A DNA stretch of 55,063 nt from NCBI GenBank assembly GCA_021786375.1, contig JAJYNL010000053.1:1-55063 (forward strand), in the 5' to 3' direction. Under the pieces are notes generated by a model. It searched no databases and had not been told where the DNA came from. It saw only the letters and a list, made by a program, of their open reading frames with translations. The DNA comes from Actinomycetes bacterium. GTDB taxonomy: Bacteria; Actinomycetota; Acidimicrobiia; Acidimicrobiales; Acidimicrobiaceae. A program made the position numbers and the translations under genes. Positions 1-7,252 of the stretch are shown here, in pieces (position 1 is the stretch's first letter; the number at the start of each line of letters is the position of its first letter).

Positions 1-57
1 TAGGCGCCTTCGGCCTCGATCTACACACGCCCAAGGCCAGAGCGAGGAGACGAGGCC

Positions 58-1608
58 ATGGCGCCAGAAGATGGCCGCACGGACGCGCCACCTCCCACCA
101 AACGAGGTTGGCGCACAAGCGGCTTTTTCCTGCGCGTCTTCGTCTTTGCCACCGGAGCGGCTGTCATGGCGGTGGAGTTCGCCGCCGAGAGGCTGCTGCA
201 GCCGTTCTTCGGGAACTCCGAACTCGTATGGGCCACGCTCATCGGCCTTGTGCTTCTAGCGCTTTCACTCGGCTACGCAGCCGGCGGACGCCTTGCCGAC
301 CGCAGGCCCACGCCTTCCGGACTTGGCCTTCTGGCCCTGGGGGCCGGAATATTCGTCGCGCTCCTGCCCGTGCTGGCATCGCCACTGCTTTCTCAGGTGC
401 TCCACGGCCTCCTGGCCACACCAGCCGGCGTCGTAATCGCCACATTGGCAGGAACCAGCATCCTCTTCATGCCGCCAGTGGCCTGCCTTGGAGCCGCCAC
501 TCCATATGCGCTGCGCCTTGCCGTCAGCCAACCCGAGAGCGTGGGATCAAAGGCGGGTTCGCTTTACGCATGGTCAACTGCCGGCTCGATTGCGGGGACC
601 TTCGTGCCGACCTTTTACACCATTCCCTACCTGGGCGTCCGAACGACGCTATGGCTCTCGGCCGCAGTGCTCATCGCGCTGGGGGCTACCATGCTCGCCA
701 GCCGCTTTACCGTTTTGGCCCTGGCTGTACCCATCACCGCGGCCTACGCCGCTCCACCGCTGCTCAAACCTGTGCCAGGCCTCATCAAAGAAGTCGAAAC
801 TCCTTACCAATTCGCCCAGGTATACCGACTATCCAACGGCGACACGGCCCTAAGCGTCAACGACGCAGCCGGCATTCAGTCGCTCTACACGACCTCGCGC
901 CTCACCGGCCTCTATTACGACGCCTACCTGCTCTTACCGTACTTCTATCCGGCGACACAGCCCCTGTCGACCCTGCTCATCGGAATGGCGGCGGGAACGA
1001 TACCCACGCTCTACTCGCGAGACGTGGATCCATACCGCGCACACGTCGCCATGACAGGCATCGAACTCGATCCCGACCTGGTGGCGCTAGGACGGCAATA
1101 CTTCCACCTGCGGCCCTCTGCAGCAAAAGTGATCATCTCCGACGGGCGGCTTTACCTCCGCCGAACATCCCACCGCTACAACATAATCATCGTCGACGCC
1201 TATAGCCAGGAGATCTATATCCCATTCTCACTGGCCACCAAGCAGTTCTTCGAACTCTGCCGCCAACACCTCGCCGCCGGAGGCACGCTCGCCATCAACC
1301 TAAATGCGACCTCGTCCACCGCGCCGCTGACCCAAGCAATGGTGCGTACCCTGCACGCGGTCTTCTCCCACGTCTATCTCGCCAAAGCACCCGGCAGATA
1401 CAACTATTTTCTTGTCGCCTCTGAGGCTCCGGCCAGGCTGCCCGCCCCATCAAGCGTCCCGGCATTCCTGCGTCCCGTCCTTGCCCGCATCGCTACAACC
1501 TGGCACCAGCCCAAATCCACGCCAGGGATCGTCTTCACCGACAATCGCGCACCGGTCGAAGCGATGACCAACCAGATGATCATCAACCACCTTCTCTCTT
1601 CCCCGTAG
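58..1608 (+). CDS. Spermidine synthase-like protein with N-terminal membrane domain
   Basis: 516 residues. The first half is hydrophobic, with about six membrane segments between residues 20 and 220. The second half is a Rossmann methyltransferase-like fold of the spermidine synthase type: LLIGMAAGT near residue 305, GIELDPDLVALG near 335, a DGRLYL turn near 358 and IIIVDAYS near 375. This is the layout of the fused MFS/spermidine synthase-like proteins common in bacteria. The substrate is unknown, and aminopropyl transfer should not be assumed because no polyamine gene is nearby. A GAGGAG/GAGG ribosome site lies a few bases before the ATG. A TTCCCC-GTA-GGGGAA hairpin (1599-1613) overlaps the stop codon but has no T-tract. 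The start is well supported; the biochemical role is not. Confidence 0.8.
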   Translation: MAPEDGRTDAPPPTKRGWRTSGFFLRVFVFATGAAVMAVEFAAERLLQPFFGNSELVWATLIGLVLLALSLGYAAGGRLADRRPTPSGLGLLALGAGIFVALLPVLASPLLSQVLHGLLATPAGVVIATLAGTSILFMPPVACLGAATPYALRLAVSQPESVGSKAGSLYAWSTAGSIAGTFVPTFYTIPYLGVRTTLWLSAAVLIALGATMLASRFTVLALAVPITAAYAAPPLLKPVPGLIKEVETPYQFAQVYRLSNGDTALSVNDAAGIQSLYTTSRLTGLYYDAYLLLPYFYPATQPLSTLLIGMAAGTIPTLYSRDVDPYRAHVAMTGIELDPDLVALGRQYFHLRPSAAKVIISDGRLYLRRTSHRYNIIIVDAYSQEIYIPFSLATKQFFELCRQHLAAGGTLAINLNATSSTAPLTQAMVRTLHAVFSHVYLAKAPGRYNYFLVASEAPARLPAPSSVPAFLRPVLARIATTWHQPKSTPGIVFTDNRAPVEAMTNQMIINHLLSSP

Positions 1609-2269
1609 GGGAACAGCGCGAGCCGACCAGCGGGAACCGCGAATTGGGGCGTCGGCACATGTGCGGATTCTCCCGCCAAGCGCGGGGCTGGAAATCCTCG
1701 GCATTGAACAAGAACCTGGGGCTGCCCGAGACCAGCCGGGGCCGTCGATCCCAGTAGCGCGCGGTTACCCTGATCCTGCTCCCGCTCGCCACCGCAGGTA
1801 TCGAGCTACTCCGAGACACCTGCGCAGATCGCTCGGCGCGAGGCACCCGATGCGGCGATGGCCGGGTAGGGGTCCAAGGGGGCCGCACGAGAGCGGTTCG
1901 GAGCATTCCGAGCCCGCCCAGGATCCCGGCGCAGGCCAACAAAAGGTCCAGCACAGGACCAAGCCTGGCTCGGCTCTTCGTAGTTACGACTACGATTCTG
2001 GCTGCTCACAACTTTCGGAATGGCGCGGCGATGAAGGCTCTGAAACGAGATTGCAGTCAAATCCCGGGGTCGGCAGCAGACCTACTCCAGAACGTCAACA
2101 GCCGAGGGCATCCCGGTTTCAGGCCGGGCCAAACCCCGCAACGAGCTCGGCGTCGCTCCTATTCCGGCGACCGAGAGTGCAGCGCCGGACCCATCACCAA
2201 GCTCGGTATCGATTGCATGACCAACCACAGCCTCAAGCCGCCAAGCGGCCGCGTCGGGAGCTACCGAAA
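1609..2269. other. 660-bp stretch without a convincing gene
   Basis: Open frames cross this interval on both strands, but their translations are Arg/Pro/Ser-rich and match no family I recognise. The plus-strand frame that runs into the following methyltransferase has no domain before position 2270. A minus-strand frame begins with a short hydrophobic stretch near 1950 and then becomes low-complexity. It may be decayed coding sequence or a long leader. I see no tRNA, terminator or clear repeat. Confidence 0.45.
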
Positions 2270-2899
2270 ATGACCGGCCCGATGGGGGAGATGTGGGATC
2301 GGCGCTTAACCGAGCAGGCCTGGCCCAGCACTCCTGATCCCTACCTGGTTGAGTTCGCCGATCCGCTGCCCCCCGGAAGTGGCCTCGACCTCGGTGCTGG
2401 ACCTGGTAGGAACAGCTTGTGGCTCGCCGTCAAAGGCTGGGGAATGACCCTCGTCGACGTGTCGAGAATAGGCCTTGGCCAGGCAGCTCGAGCTGCCAAG
2501 AGCCACAGCGCGACGATCAACGCGGTGCATGCCGACGTGACCACCTGGCGCGCGCCCGAAGGCGGCTTCGACCTCGTCATCGTCGCCAACCTCCACTTGA
2601 GGACCGACACTCTCTCGCGCGTCCTCGATGGTGCCGCCCGCGCGCTTCGCCCTGGCGGACACCTTTATCTGGTTGGACACCACATATCGAATCTCGGCCA
2701 CCACGGGCCATCGTCCGCTGAACGGCTCCTCACCGAAGACCGGCTACGCCGTGCACTGCCGCCTAATCTCACAGCGGACATCCTGGACACGCGCTATCGG
2801 ATGGCCGGCCAGGAGGCGCGCCGGCTCCATATGCCCGGCGATGCCATCGTGCTCGCGTGGACGACAAAGTTTGCGAACTCCGGAGGTGGCAACTCATGA
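2270..2899 (+). CDS. Class I SAM-dependent methyltransferase (TehB-like)
   Basis: 209 residues from the ATG at 2270, which follows a GGGAG ribosome site by about nine bases. The frame stays open far upstream, but the domain begins only here. Motif I is LDLGAGPGRNSLWL near residue 40. An acidic residue follows in TLVDVS near 65 (motif II), and FDLVIVANLHL near 100 resembles motif IV. The GxGRN form of motif I and the WDRR opening resemble the TehB/thiopurine methyltransferase-like group. The stop overlaps the next start (ATGA), so the gene is probably translated with the MarR regulator and MFS transporter that follow. Together they suggest a small-molecule modification, sensing and export unit. 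The substrate cannot be read from the sequence. Confidence 0.8.
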   Translation: MTGPMGEMWDRRLTEQAWPSTPDPYLVEFADPLPPGSGLDLGAGPGRNSLWLAVKGWGMTLVDVSRIGLGQAARAAKSHSATINAVHADVTTWRAPEGGFDLVIVANLHLRTDTLSRVLDGAARALRPGGHLYLVGHHISNLGHHGPSSAERLLTEDRLRRALPPNLTADILDTRYRMAGQEARRLHMPGDAIVLAWTTKFANSGGGNS

Positions 2900-3390
2900 T
2901 GACCAGCGCATCCCAGCACCAAGGGCTGCAAACAGCACAACCAACCCGCGACCGGCTTGGCTTGGACGGCATTGGATTCCTTCTCGGCGCGGCCCACCGG
3001 ACACGTCGCCGGCTGTGGGAGGCACAGCTTGCCGACCTCGGGCTGAGTGCGCCGCAGGCAGCCATCCTTCGGCTCGTAACCGCCGAACCCGGCTGCGGCA
3101 TCCGCGAACTCGCCCGCCGGATCGGCACAGACCCAATGAATGCTCGGCGCATCGTGGAATCGCTCCTCGAAAGCGGACTGTGCGAATCCCGGCCGGACCC
3201 CAACGACGCCCGCCGGCGCCCCCTTTATCCCACCCTCCGGGGCCGCGACCTGGCCCAGGCGGTCGCAGACCGAGCGCGTCGTGACGAGCAGAATCTCGTC
3301 CGCGCCCTCGGAGAGGGGTGTTACGACTCGCTGGTAGCCGGCCTGCGGACCCTCATCGCCTACCAGCAAAACCCACAAGGAGCCTCTTAG
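2896..3390 (+). CDS. MarR family transcriptional regulator
   Basis: 164 residues. The ATG at 2896 follows a GGAGGTGG ribosome site and overlaps the methyltransferase stop as ATGA; an ATG one codon later is also possible. The winged helix-turn-helix spans about residues 55 to 120: CGIRELARRIG, the recognition segment DPMNARRIVESLLESGL, and a wing with DPNDARRR, the usual MarR D-x-R-x(3)-R pattern. Helices on both sides would form the dimer interface. MarR proteins usually repress neighbouring efflux or modification genes until a ligand binds. The one-base overlap with the downstream transporter makes that the likely target here (inference). No clear palindromic operator was found upstream of the operon. 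Confidence 0.88.
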   Translation: MMTSASQHQGLQTAQPTRDRLGLDGIGFLLGAAHRTRRRLWEAQLADLGLSAPQAAILRLVTAEPGCGIRELARRIGTDPMNARRIVESLLESGLCESRPDPNDARRRPLYPTLRGRDLAQAVADRARRDEQNLVRALGEGCYDSLVAGLRTLIAYQQNPQGAS

Positions 3391-4706
3391 TGTCAAAACG
3401 CCCCGCCCCGCGGCCGGCTCGAATGCTGGCCGTCAGCTCCCTCGCGCATTTCATGAACGACGGCGTGGTCTTCTTCATCCCAGTGATCGGTGACCTGCTT
3501 TCCCAGGACCACCGCGTTTCGACCGCCGTAATAACCGCGATGCTGACCATCTTCTACCTCACCTCGGCCGGCTTCGGCATCGTGGTCGGCATGCTCGCCG
3601 ACCGGATAGGGCGGAGGGGAACCATGATTGCGACGGGGATCGCAACCCTTGGAGTAAGCCTCGTCGGCTTCTACGGTTCATTGGTACTTAGAGGAGTCGG
3701 TAGCGACATTCTGGTACTGGTGGCATCGGCCGTGGCGGGGATAGGCAGCTCCACCTATCATCCGCTGGGCGGCTCGATTCTGCAGCGTGGCTTCTCGCCA
3801 AGCGCTCGCGGTCGCGCGCTTGGCGTCAACGGCGCCTTCGGGAGCCTCGGCCGCGCCCTCTATCCCGCCCTCTTCTTCGTGATCGCCGCCCTCGGAATCT
3901 CCCGGCCCGCCACAACGCTCGTCTTTGCCGGCCTAAGCCTTCTTTCCGCGGCGATCATCACCGTGGGGCTTCCGGCGGAATCGAGCGAAACCAAAGCCCG
4001 TCGCCAGAACGCGGCGGCGACGGCCGGATCAGCTGGAGAAACGGCCGAGGCGCCCACCACCAGGCTTGCGCCGCATTCCGACTCCCCCGTCCAGCCTCCA
4101 TCACTCCGTTCGCTGCTCAACCGGAGCGTCGTGTCGCTGACCACCATCGCCTTTTTCCGATCCATCGCCTTCATCGGCATCGTCTCCTGGATACCCATCT
4201 ACCTCACCACCCAGCGCCACGCCGGCCTCTCGACCGGCCTCGGATTGACAGTGACCGCCATGTACGCCGGGGGGATCATCGGGCAACCCATATTCGGCCT
4301 GCTCGCCGACCGATTCGATAAGCGCGTCGTGCTGGCCATCGACAGCCTGGGCTCCGCACTGGGGATCTTCTGGTTCCTCACCACCACCGGCACCGATGTG
4401 GACGCTGTTCTGGCACTGGCAGTCTTCGGCCTCTTCACCTTCAGCGGATTCCCCTTGCTGCTGTCCTTAGTTGCCGACTACGTACCGAGAGGATCCTTCG
4501 CCACCGGCAACGCCCTGGTGTGGGGGATCGGCTCGACAGGGGGCCAGGCGCTTGGTCCTCTCGCCGCAAGCGTACTGACGGCCGGATCCCACGCAAATCT
4601 GGGCATGGCGTTCGCCATCCTCGGAGCCCTCGCCGCGGCCACCGTGCTCGCCACGCCGCTCCTCAAGCGCGTCCCGGGATCCGCCCGCATGGCGATGTTC
4701 GGATAG
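3390..4706 (+). CDS. MFS transporter, fosmidomycin-resistance-like
   Basis: 438 residues from a GTG at 3390 that overlaps the MarR stop by one base (TAGTG), with an AAGGAG site six bases before it. About twelve membrane helices are visible, with the MFS signature GMLADRIGRRGT after helix 2 and GLLADRFDKR in the second half. A hydrophilic Ala/Thr/Pro-rich central loop lies near residues 205 to 245. The opening SLAHFMNDGVVFF and the GIGSSTYHPLGG segment recall the Fsr (fosmidomycin resistance) branch. It probably exports a small molecule by proton antiport. The coupled MarR gene suggests ligand-induced expression. Confidence 0.85.
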   Translation: MSKRPAPRPARMLAVSSLAHFMNDGVVFFIPVIGDLLSQDHRVSTAVITAMLTIFYLTSAGFGIVVGMLADRIGRRGTMIATGIATLGVSLVGFYGSLVLRGVGSDILVLVASAVAGIGSSTYHPLGGSILQRGFSPSARGRALGVNGAFGSLGRALYPALFFVIAALGISRPATTLVFAGLSLLSAAIITVGLPAESSETKARRQNAAATAGSAGETAEAPTTRLAPHSDSPVQPPSLRSLLNRSVVSLTTIAFFRSIAFIGIVSWIPIYLTTQRHAGLSTGLGLTVTAMYAGGIIGQPIFGLLADRFDKRVVLAIDSLGSALGIFWFLTTTGTDVDAVLALAVFGLFTFSGFPLLLSLVADYVPRGSFATGNALVWGIGSTGGQALGPLAASVLTAGSHANLGMAFAILGALAAATVLATPLLKRVPGSARMAMFG

Positions 4707-4948
4707 ATCCAGCTGTATCTCGCCACCTGCCGTCCCCGGCTCCCGACCCGCAGATCATCCCCCGCACCAGTTCACAAGCGACGGGGCACCGGTGACCTCG
4801 CAAGCAGGGTGAAGTTCCGGCGCCACCCGGCGCTGCGCCCAAGGCCGCACGCTCAACCTCGAGCATCCCCAACAGCCACCCTGCACCGGCTCACGGATTG
4901 CGTCGAAGGTCATGTGCCGATTCGGGACACGATCGCTTTGGGCCGAGC

Positions 4949-4964
4949 TACCATGTACAACATG
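4949..4964 (+). promoter_or_regulatory. Leaderless -10 box and possible PadR operator
   Basis: TACCAT (4949-4954) lies seven bases before the ATG at 4962, the spacing expected if transcription starts on the start codon. GGGACA (4924-4929) is a possible -35. The 13-base inverted repeat CATGT-ACA-ACATG (4952-4964) covers the start site. ATGT/ACAT half-sites are the type PadR proteins bind, although the known spacing is wider, so autorepression is only plausible. Confidence 0.42.
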
Positions 4965-5306
4965 GTTCCTGGCGAGCAGGGCAACTGGGTGGCGCAGCTG
5001 CGACGAGGTGCGGCCGAGGCCTGCGTCCTATCATTGCTCGGCGTACAGGAGCGATACGGCTTCGAACTGGCCCGGGCCCTCACCGACAACGGACTCGTGG
5101 CCAGCGAAGGAACCATCTACCCGCTCTTGACCCGCCTACGCCAGCAGGGCTTCGTCGAAACGACCTGGCGCGAGTCGACCGAAGGCCCCCCTCGCCGCTA
5201 CTACCGCCTCACCGCTGATGGGCAAATCGCGCTCGCCTCCTTCGCCGACCAATGGAAGCTATTCCGGAACGCGGTCGACCGAATCCTGCAGAGCGGGCAG
5301 CCATGA
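4962..5306 (+). CDS. PadR family transcriptional regulator
   Basis: 114 residues with the compact PadR winged helix. It starts WVAQLRRGAAEACVLSLL, then YGFELARAL, then the recognition segment LVASEGTIYPLLTRLRQQGFVETTW and the wing PRRYYRLTADG. The usual C-terminal dimer helix follows. I chose the ATG at 4962 because TACCAT sits seven bases upstream and no ribosome site is visible; the in-frame ATG at 4953 would add three residues. The stop overlaps the following start (ATGA), pairing it with a HAAS-type membrane protein. PadR plus HAAS pairs are common in Gram-positive bacteria and often respond to envelope stress or drugs. Confidence 0.88.
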   Translation: MVPGEQGNWVAQLRRGAAEACVLSLLGVQERYGFELARALTDNGLVASEGTIYPLLTRLRQQGFVETTWRESTEGPPRRYYRLTADGQIALASFADQWKLFRNAVDRILQSGQP

Positions 5307-5938
5307 GACACAAAGCACCAGCTGACCGGCTCATTGCTCGCTATCTCGCCACCCTCGACCGGGAACTTAGGGCACTGCCCCACGCCCGACGACGCCAGAT
5401 CGTCGACGAGATCAACCGCCACATCACCGAGGCCCGGGCTGATCTCGACCGCCATGACCCGGTCGCGATCAAGGCACTTCTTGAACGCGTCGGCGACCCG
5501 CGCTCCATCGCCGTGGAAGCCGACCCCTATGCGCCGGAGGTACGCCCGAACCGCTGGGCCGACCGGTTGGTACCCTGGCTCCTCTGGTTGGGCGGCTTCA
5601 TCTTTGGCGTCGGGTGGCTGCTGGGCGTGGTCCTCCTATGGGCGTCGCCCACATGGCGTACAAGAGACAAACTGCTCGGGACCGTCGTGTTCCCCGGCGG
5701 CCTTGCCACCGCCTTCGCACTTCTCTCGCTCCAGGCTCTTGGGGCCTCATGCACCGGCAGCCAACACCCCGGCAAGCGGCTTGTCTTTCACTGCACCACC
5801 TCGGGGTTCGTACTGCCCTTTCCCGTCGCGATCCTCACGCTGATCGTGATGGTGGTGGCACCAATCATCACCGTGGCACACCTCGACCAAACTCGCCGTC
5901 GGAGGGAGACCGATAGCCGGGTGCCTTCCAACCTCTGA
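5303..5938 (+). CDS. HAAS-domain membrane protein (DUF1700-like)
   Basis: 211 residues, translationally coupled to the PadR gene by an ATGA overlap. The N-terminal 75 residues form the helical HAAS-like domain: RYLATLDRELRALPHARR, then EINRHITEARADLDRHD, then LLERVGDPRSIAVEA. Three to four membrane segments follow between about residues 90 and 195. Proteins of this type accompany PadR regulators, and the HAAS domain is proposed to take part in signalling. No enzymatic motif is visible. It may act as the membrane-side partner or target of the regulator; the evidence is gene pairing only. Confidence 0.75.
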   Translation: MRHKAPADRLIARYLATLDRELRALPHARRRQIVDEINRHITEARADLDRHDPVAIKALLERVGDPRSIAVEADPYAPEVRPNRWADRLVPWLLWLGGFIFGVGWLLGVVLLWASPTWRTRDKLLGTVVFPGGLATAFALLSLQALGASCTGSQHPGKRLVFHCTTSGFVLPFPVAILTLIVMVVAPIITVAHLDQTRRRRETDSRVPSNL

Positions 5939-6388
5939 GCGCCTAAGACCCTTGGACAGTGCACTTCGATGGCGCGTCCAATCCCAAACCGGCCACAGGA
6001 AAAAGTGCGGCCGCCCTCGCGGCAACGGCTGGCGGACCCAGGCAGTCCGGCCGCCATGAATCGCACGACGCAACGGTGTCCCGTATCCTGCGTAGATACC
6101 GCCAACAACTGCCCACGTCCTAATACCGCATCACCACCGATGGATTGGGTACACACCAAAACCACGGGGAAACTCGCCTCGTCTTCCCCCTCGTTCCACG
6201 CGCCCCGGAGCCCAGCCACCGGAACAATCACCTGCACCAAGGGGCGGGAAACCAGACCCACGAAGCCGGGGAAGCGACAGTACCGCTCCCATAGGCGAGC
6301 TGTCCGACCACCCTTGCGCCCAACGCCGTAGTCGGCCTATCCCGCGACACGGCACGGTCGCCGACCCCGGGAGCCGCTTAAACGCCAA
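5939..6388. other. Intergenic region without a convincing gene
   Basis: 450 bases between convergent transcription units. Frames are open on both strands, including a minus-strand frame from about 6261 that starts with a hydrophobic stretch. None has a ribosome site, a recognisable domain, or an end that fits between the neighbours. No repeat or RNA gene was seen. The oxidase operon terminator lies at its right edge. Confidence 0.4.
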
Positions 6389-6420
6389 GGGGCCGCTCCG
6401 GCAAAAACCGGAACGGCCCC
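6389..6420 (-). terminator. Hairpin terminator of the oxidase operon
   Basis: The arms GGGGCCG-C-TCCGG (6389-6401) and CCGGA-A-CGGCCCC (6408-6420) pair over twelve base pairs with one mismatch and a six-base loop. It lies 17 bases after the stop of the small membrane peptide gene on the minus strand. The following minus-strand bases are only moderately T-rich. Confidence 0.6.
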
Positions 6421-6436
6421 GCAAGACCAACTATCC

Positions 6437-6556
6437 CTAGTTGAACCTCTTCCGCTGGAAGAAACCCCAGAACAGCAGAGCTACGAAAATGCCCAATGGA
6501 ACTACCATCGTGAGCACTGCGCCAGCCGGCGAGTTCTGGACCATGCCAAGAAACAT
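6437..6556 (-). CDS. 39-residue single-membrane-helix peptide of the oxidase operon (CoxD-like)
   Basis: This short gene lies downstream of ctaE on the same strand and ends just before the operon terminator. The ATG at 6556 follows GGAAAGGA, a good ribosome site. The translation is MFLGMVQNSPAGA, one hydrophobic helix (residues 13 to 31), and a basic tail ending FQRKRFN. The layout (short outer end, one helix, positive inner end) is typical of tiny accessory subunits of heme-copper oxidases. It sits where coxD sits in the Acidithiobacillus ferrooxidans rus operon, but I cannot show homology at this length. Its role as an assembly or stability subunit is inference. Confidence 0.65.
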   Translation of the reverse strand: MFLGMVQNSPAGAVLTMVVPLGIFVALLFWGFFQRKRFN

Positions 6557-6604
6557 AGCAATCCTTTCCTGGACACGGGACGCGTGAACGTCCCGTGTCA
6601 CTGG

Positions 6605-7252
6605 CTACAGAACGTAGAAGAGGACGAAGAACAGGATCGACATGATGGACAACGCATTCCATGCGTATGTAAATCCCTCAAGGTTCGCCCTGAAGTTCTC
6701 CGCCTTCGGCTGACGGGAAATACCGACTCCGCCATCTCCGTCCAGCACCGCGCGGTTGCGCACAAGCCGAACCAGCAAGGTCTCGAGCCAGTACATATGG
6801 AGCAGGATAATGATCGAGTAAACGGGCGCAAAGGCCACGAACACCCCACCGTACCCGGAAGCACCCGGGAAGAAGTTCAGCCTGGTCAGCTCCCAAATCT
6901 GGAAACCGCCCGCAAGAACCCCAAGCCCGAGGGCCACGAAGCCCCCTACCAACCAGTCGATTGTCGAGCCACTACGGAGGCGCCGAGCCCCGACAGACTG
7001 CACAATCGCGCTTCCTAAAACGCAGGCCAGGATCAGCGAACCCAGCAGCACGGAGGCGGTCTGGTGATGCGGATCCCACAACCCATGGGAGTTCAAGGAG
7101 CGCAGGTAGAAGTAGGCGAAGACAAGCCCACCGAACGCCGTGATGGTCAGAGCGATCGAGATTCGCGAACCCCACCACAGCGAGCCAAGGGCCGCCTCGT
7201 GATACAGCTGCTCCTCGTCTACTGCCGGCCTGTCCTCAGTGATCTCACTCAT
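6605..7252 (-). CDS. ctaE: Cytochrome c oxidase subunit III
   Basis: 215 residues with five membrane helices, the short bacterial form of subunit III. Typical features are LGSLWWGSRISIALTIT, the FAYFYLRS segment in the first helix, and the C-terminal FTYAWNALSIMSILFFVLFYVL-type final helix. Subunit III supports proton uptake and stabilises the catalytic subunit I. It starts directly after the subunit I stop with no gap, so translation is probably coupled. The 39-residue membrane peptide gene follows after 48 bases. Confidence 0.88.
   Translation of the reverse strand: MSEITEDRPAVDEEQLYHEAALGSLWWGSRISIALTITAFGGLVFAYFYLRSLNSHGLWDPHHQTASVLLGSLILACVLGSAIVQSVGARRLRSGSTIDWLVGGFVALGLGVLAGGFQIWELTRLNFFPGASGYGGVFVAFAPVYSIIILLHMYWLETLLVRLVRNRAVLDGDGGVGISRQPKAENFRANLEGFTYAWNALSIMSILFFVLFYVL

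Noticed and set aside
108-1205. Long open frame inside the spermidine-synthase-like gene
   Set aside because: It is a frame-shifted shadow with Arg/Pro-rich sequence and no domain; the other frame has clear motifs and a ribosome site.
5788-6261. Minus-strand frame in the gap before the oxidase terminator
   Set aside because: It starts with a plausible hydrophobic stretch but has no ribosome site, overlaps the HAAS gene and turns low-complexity.
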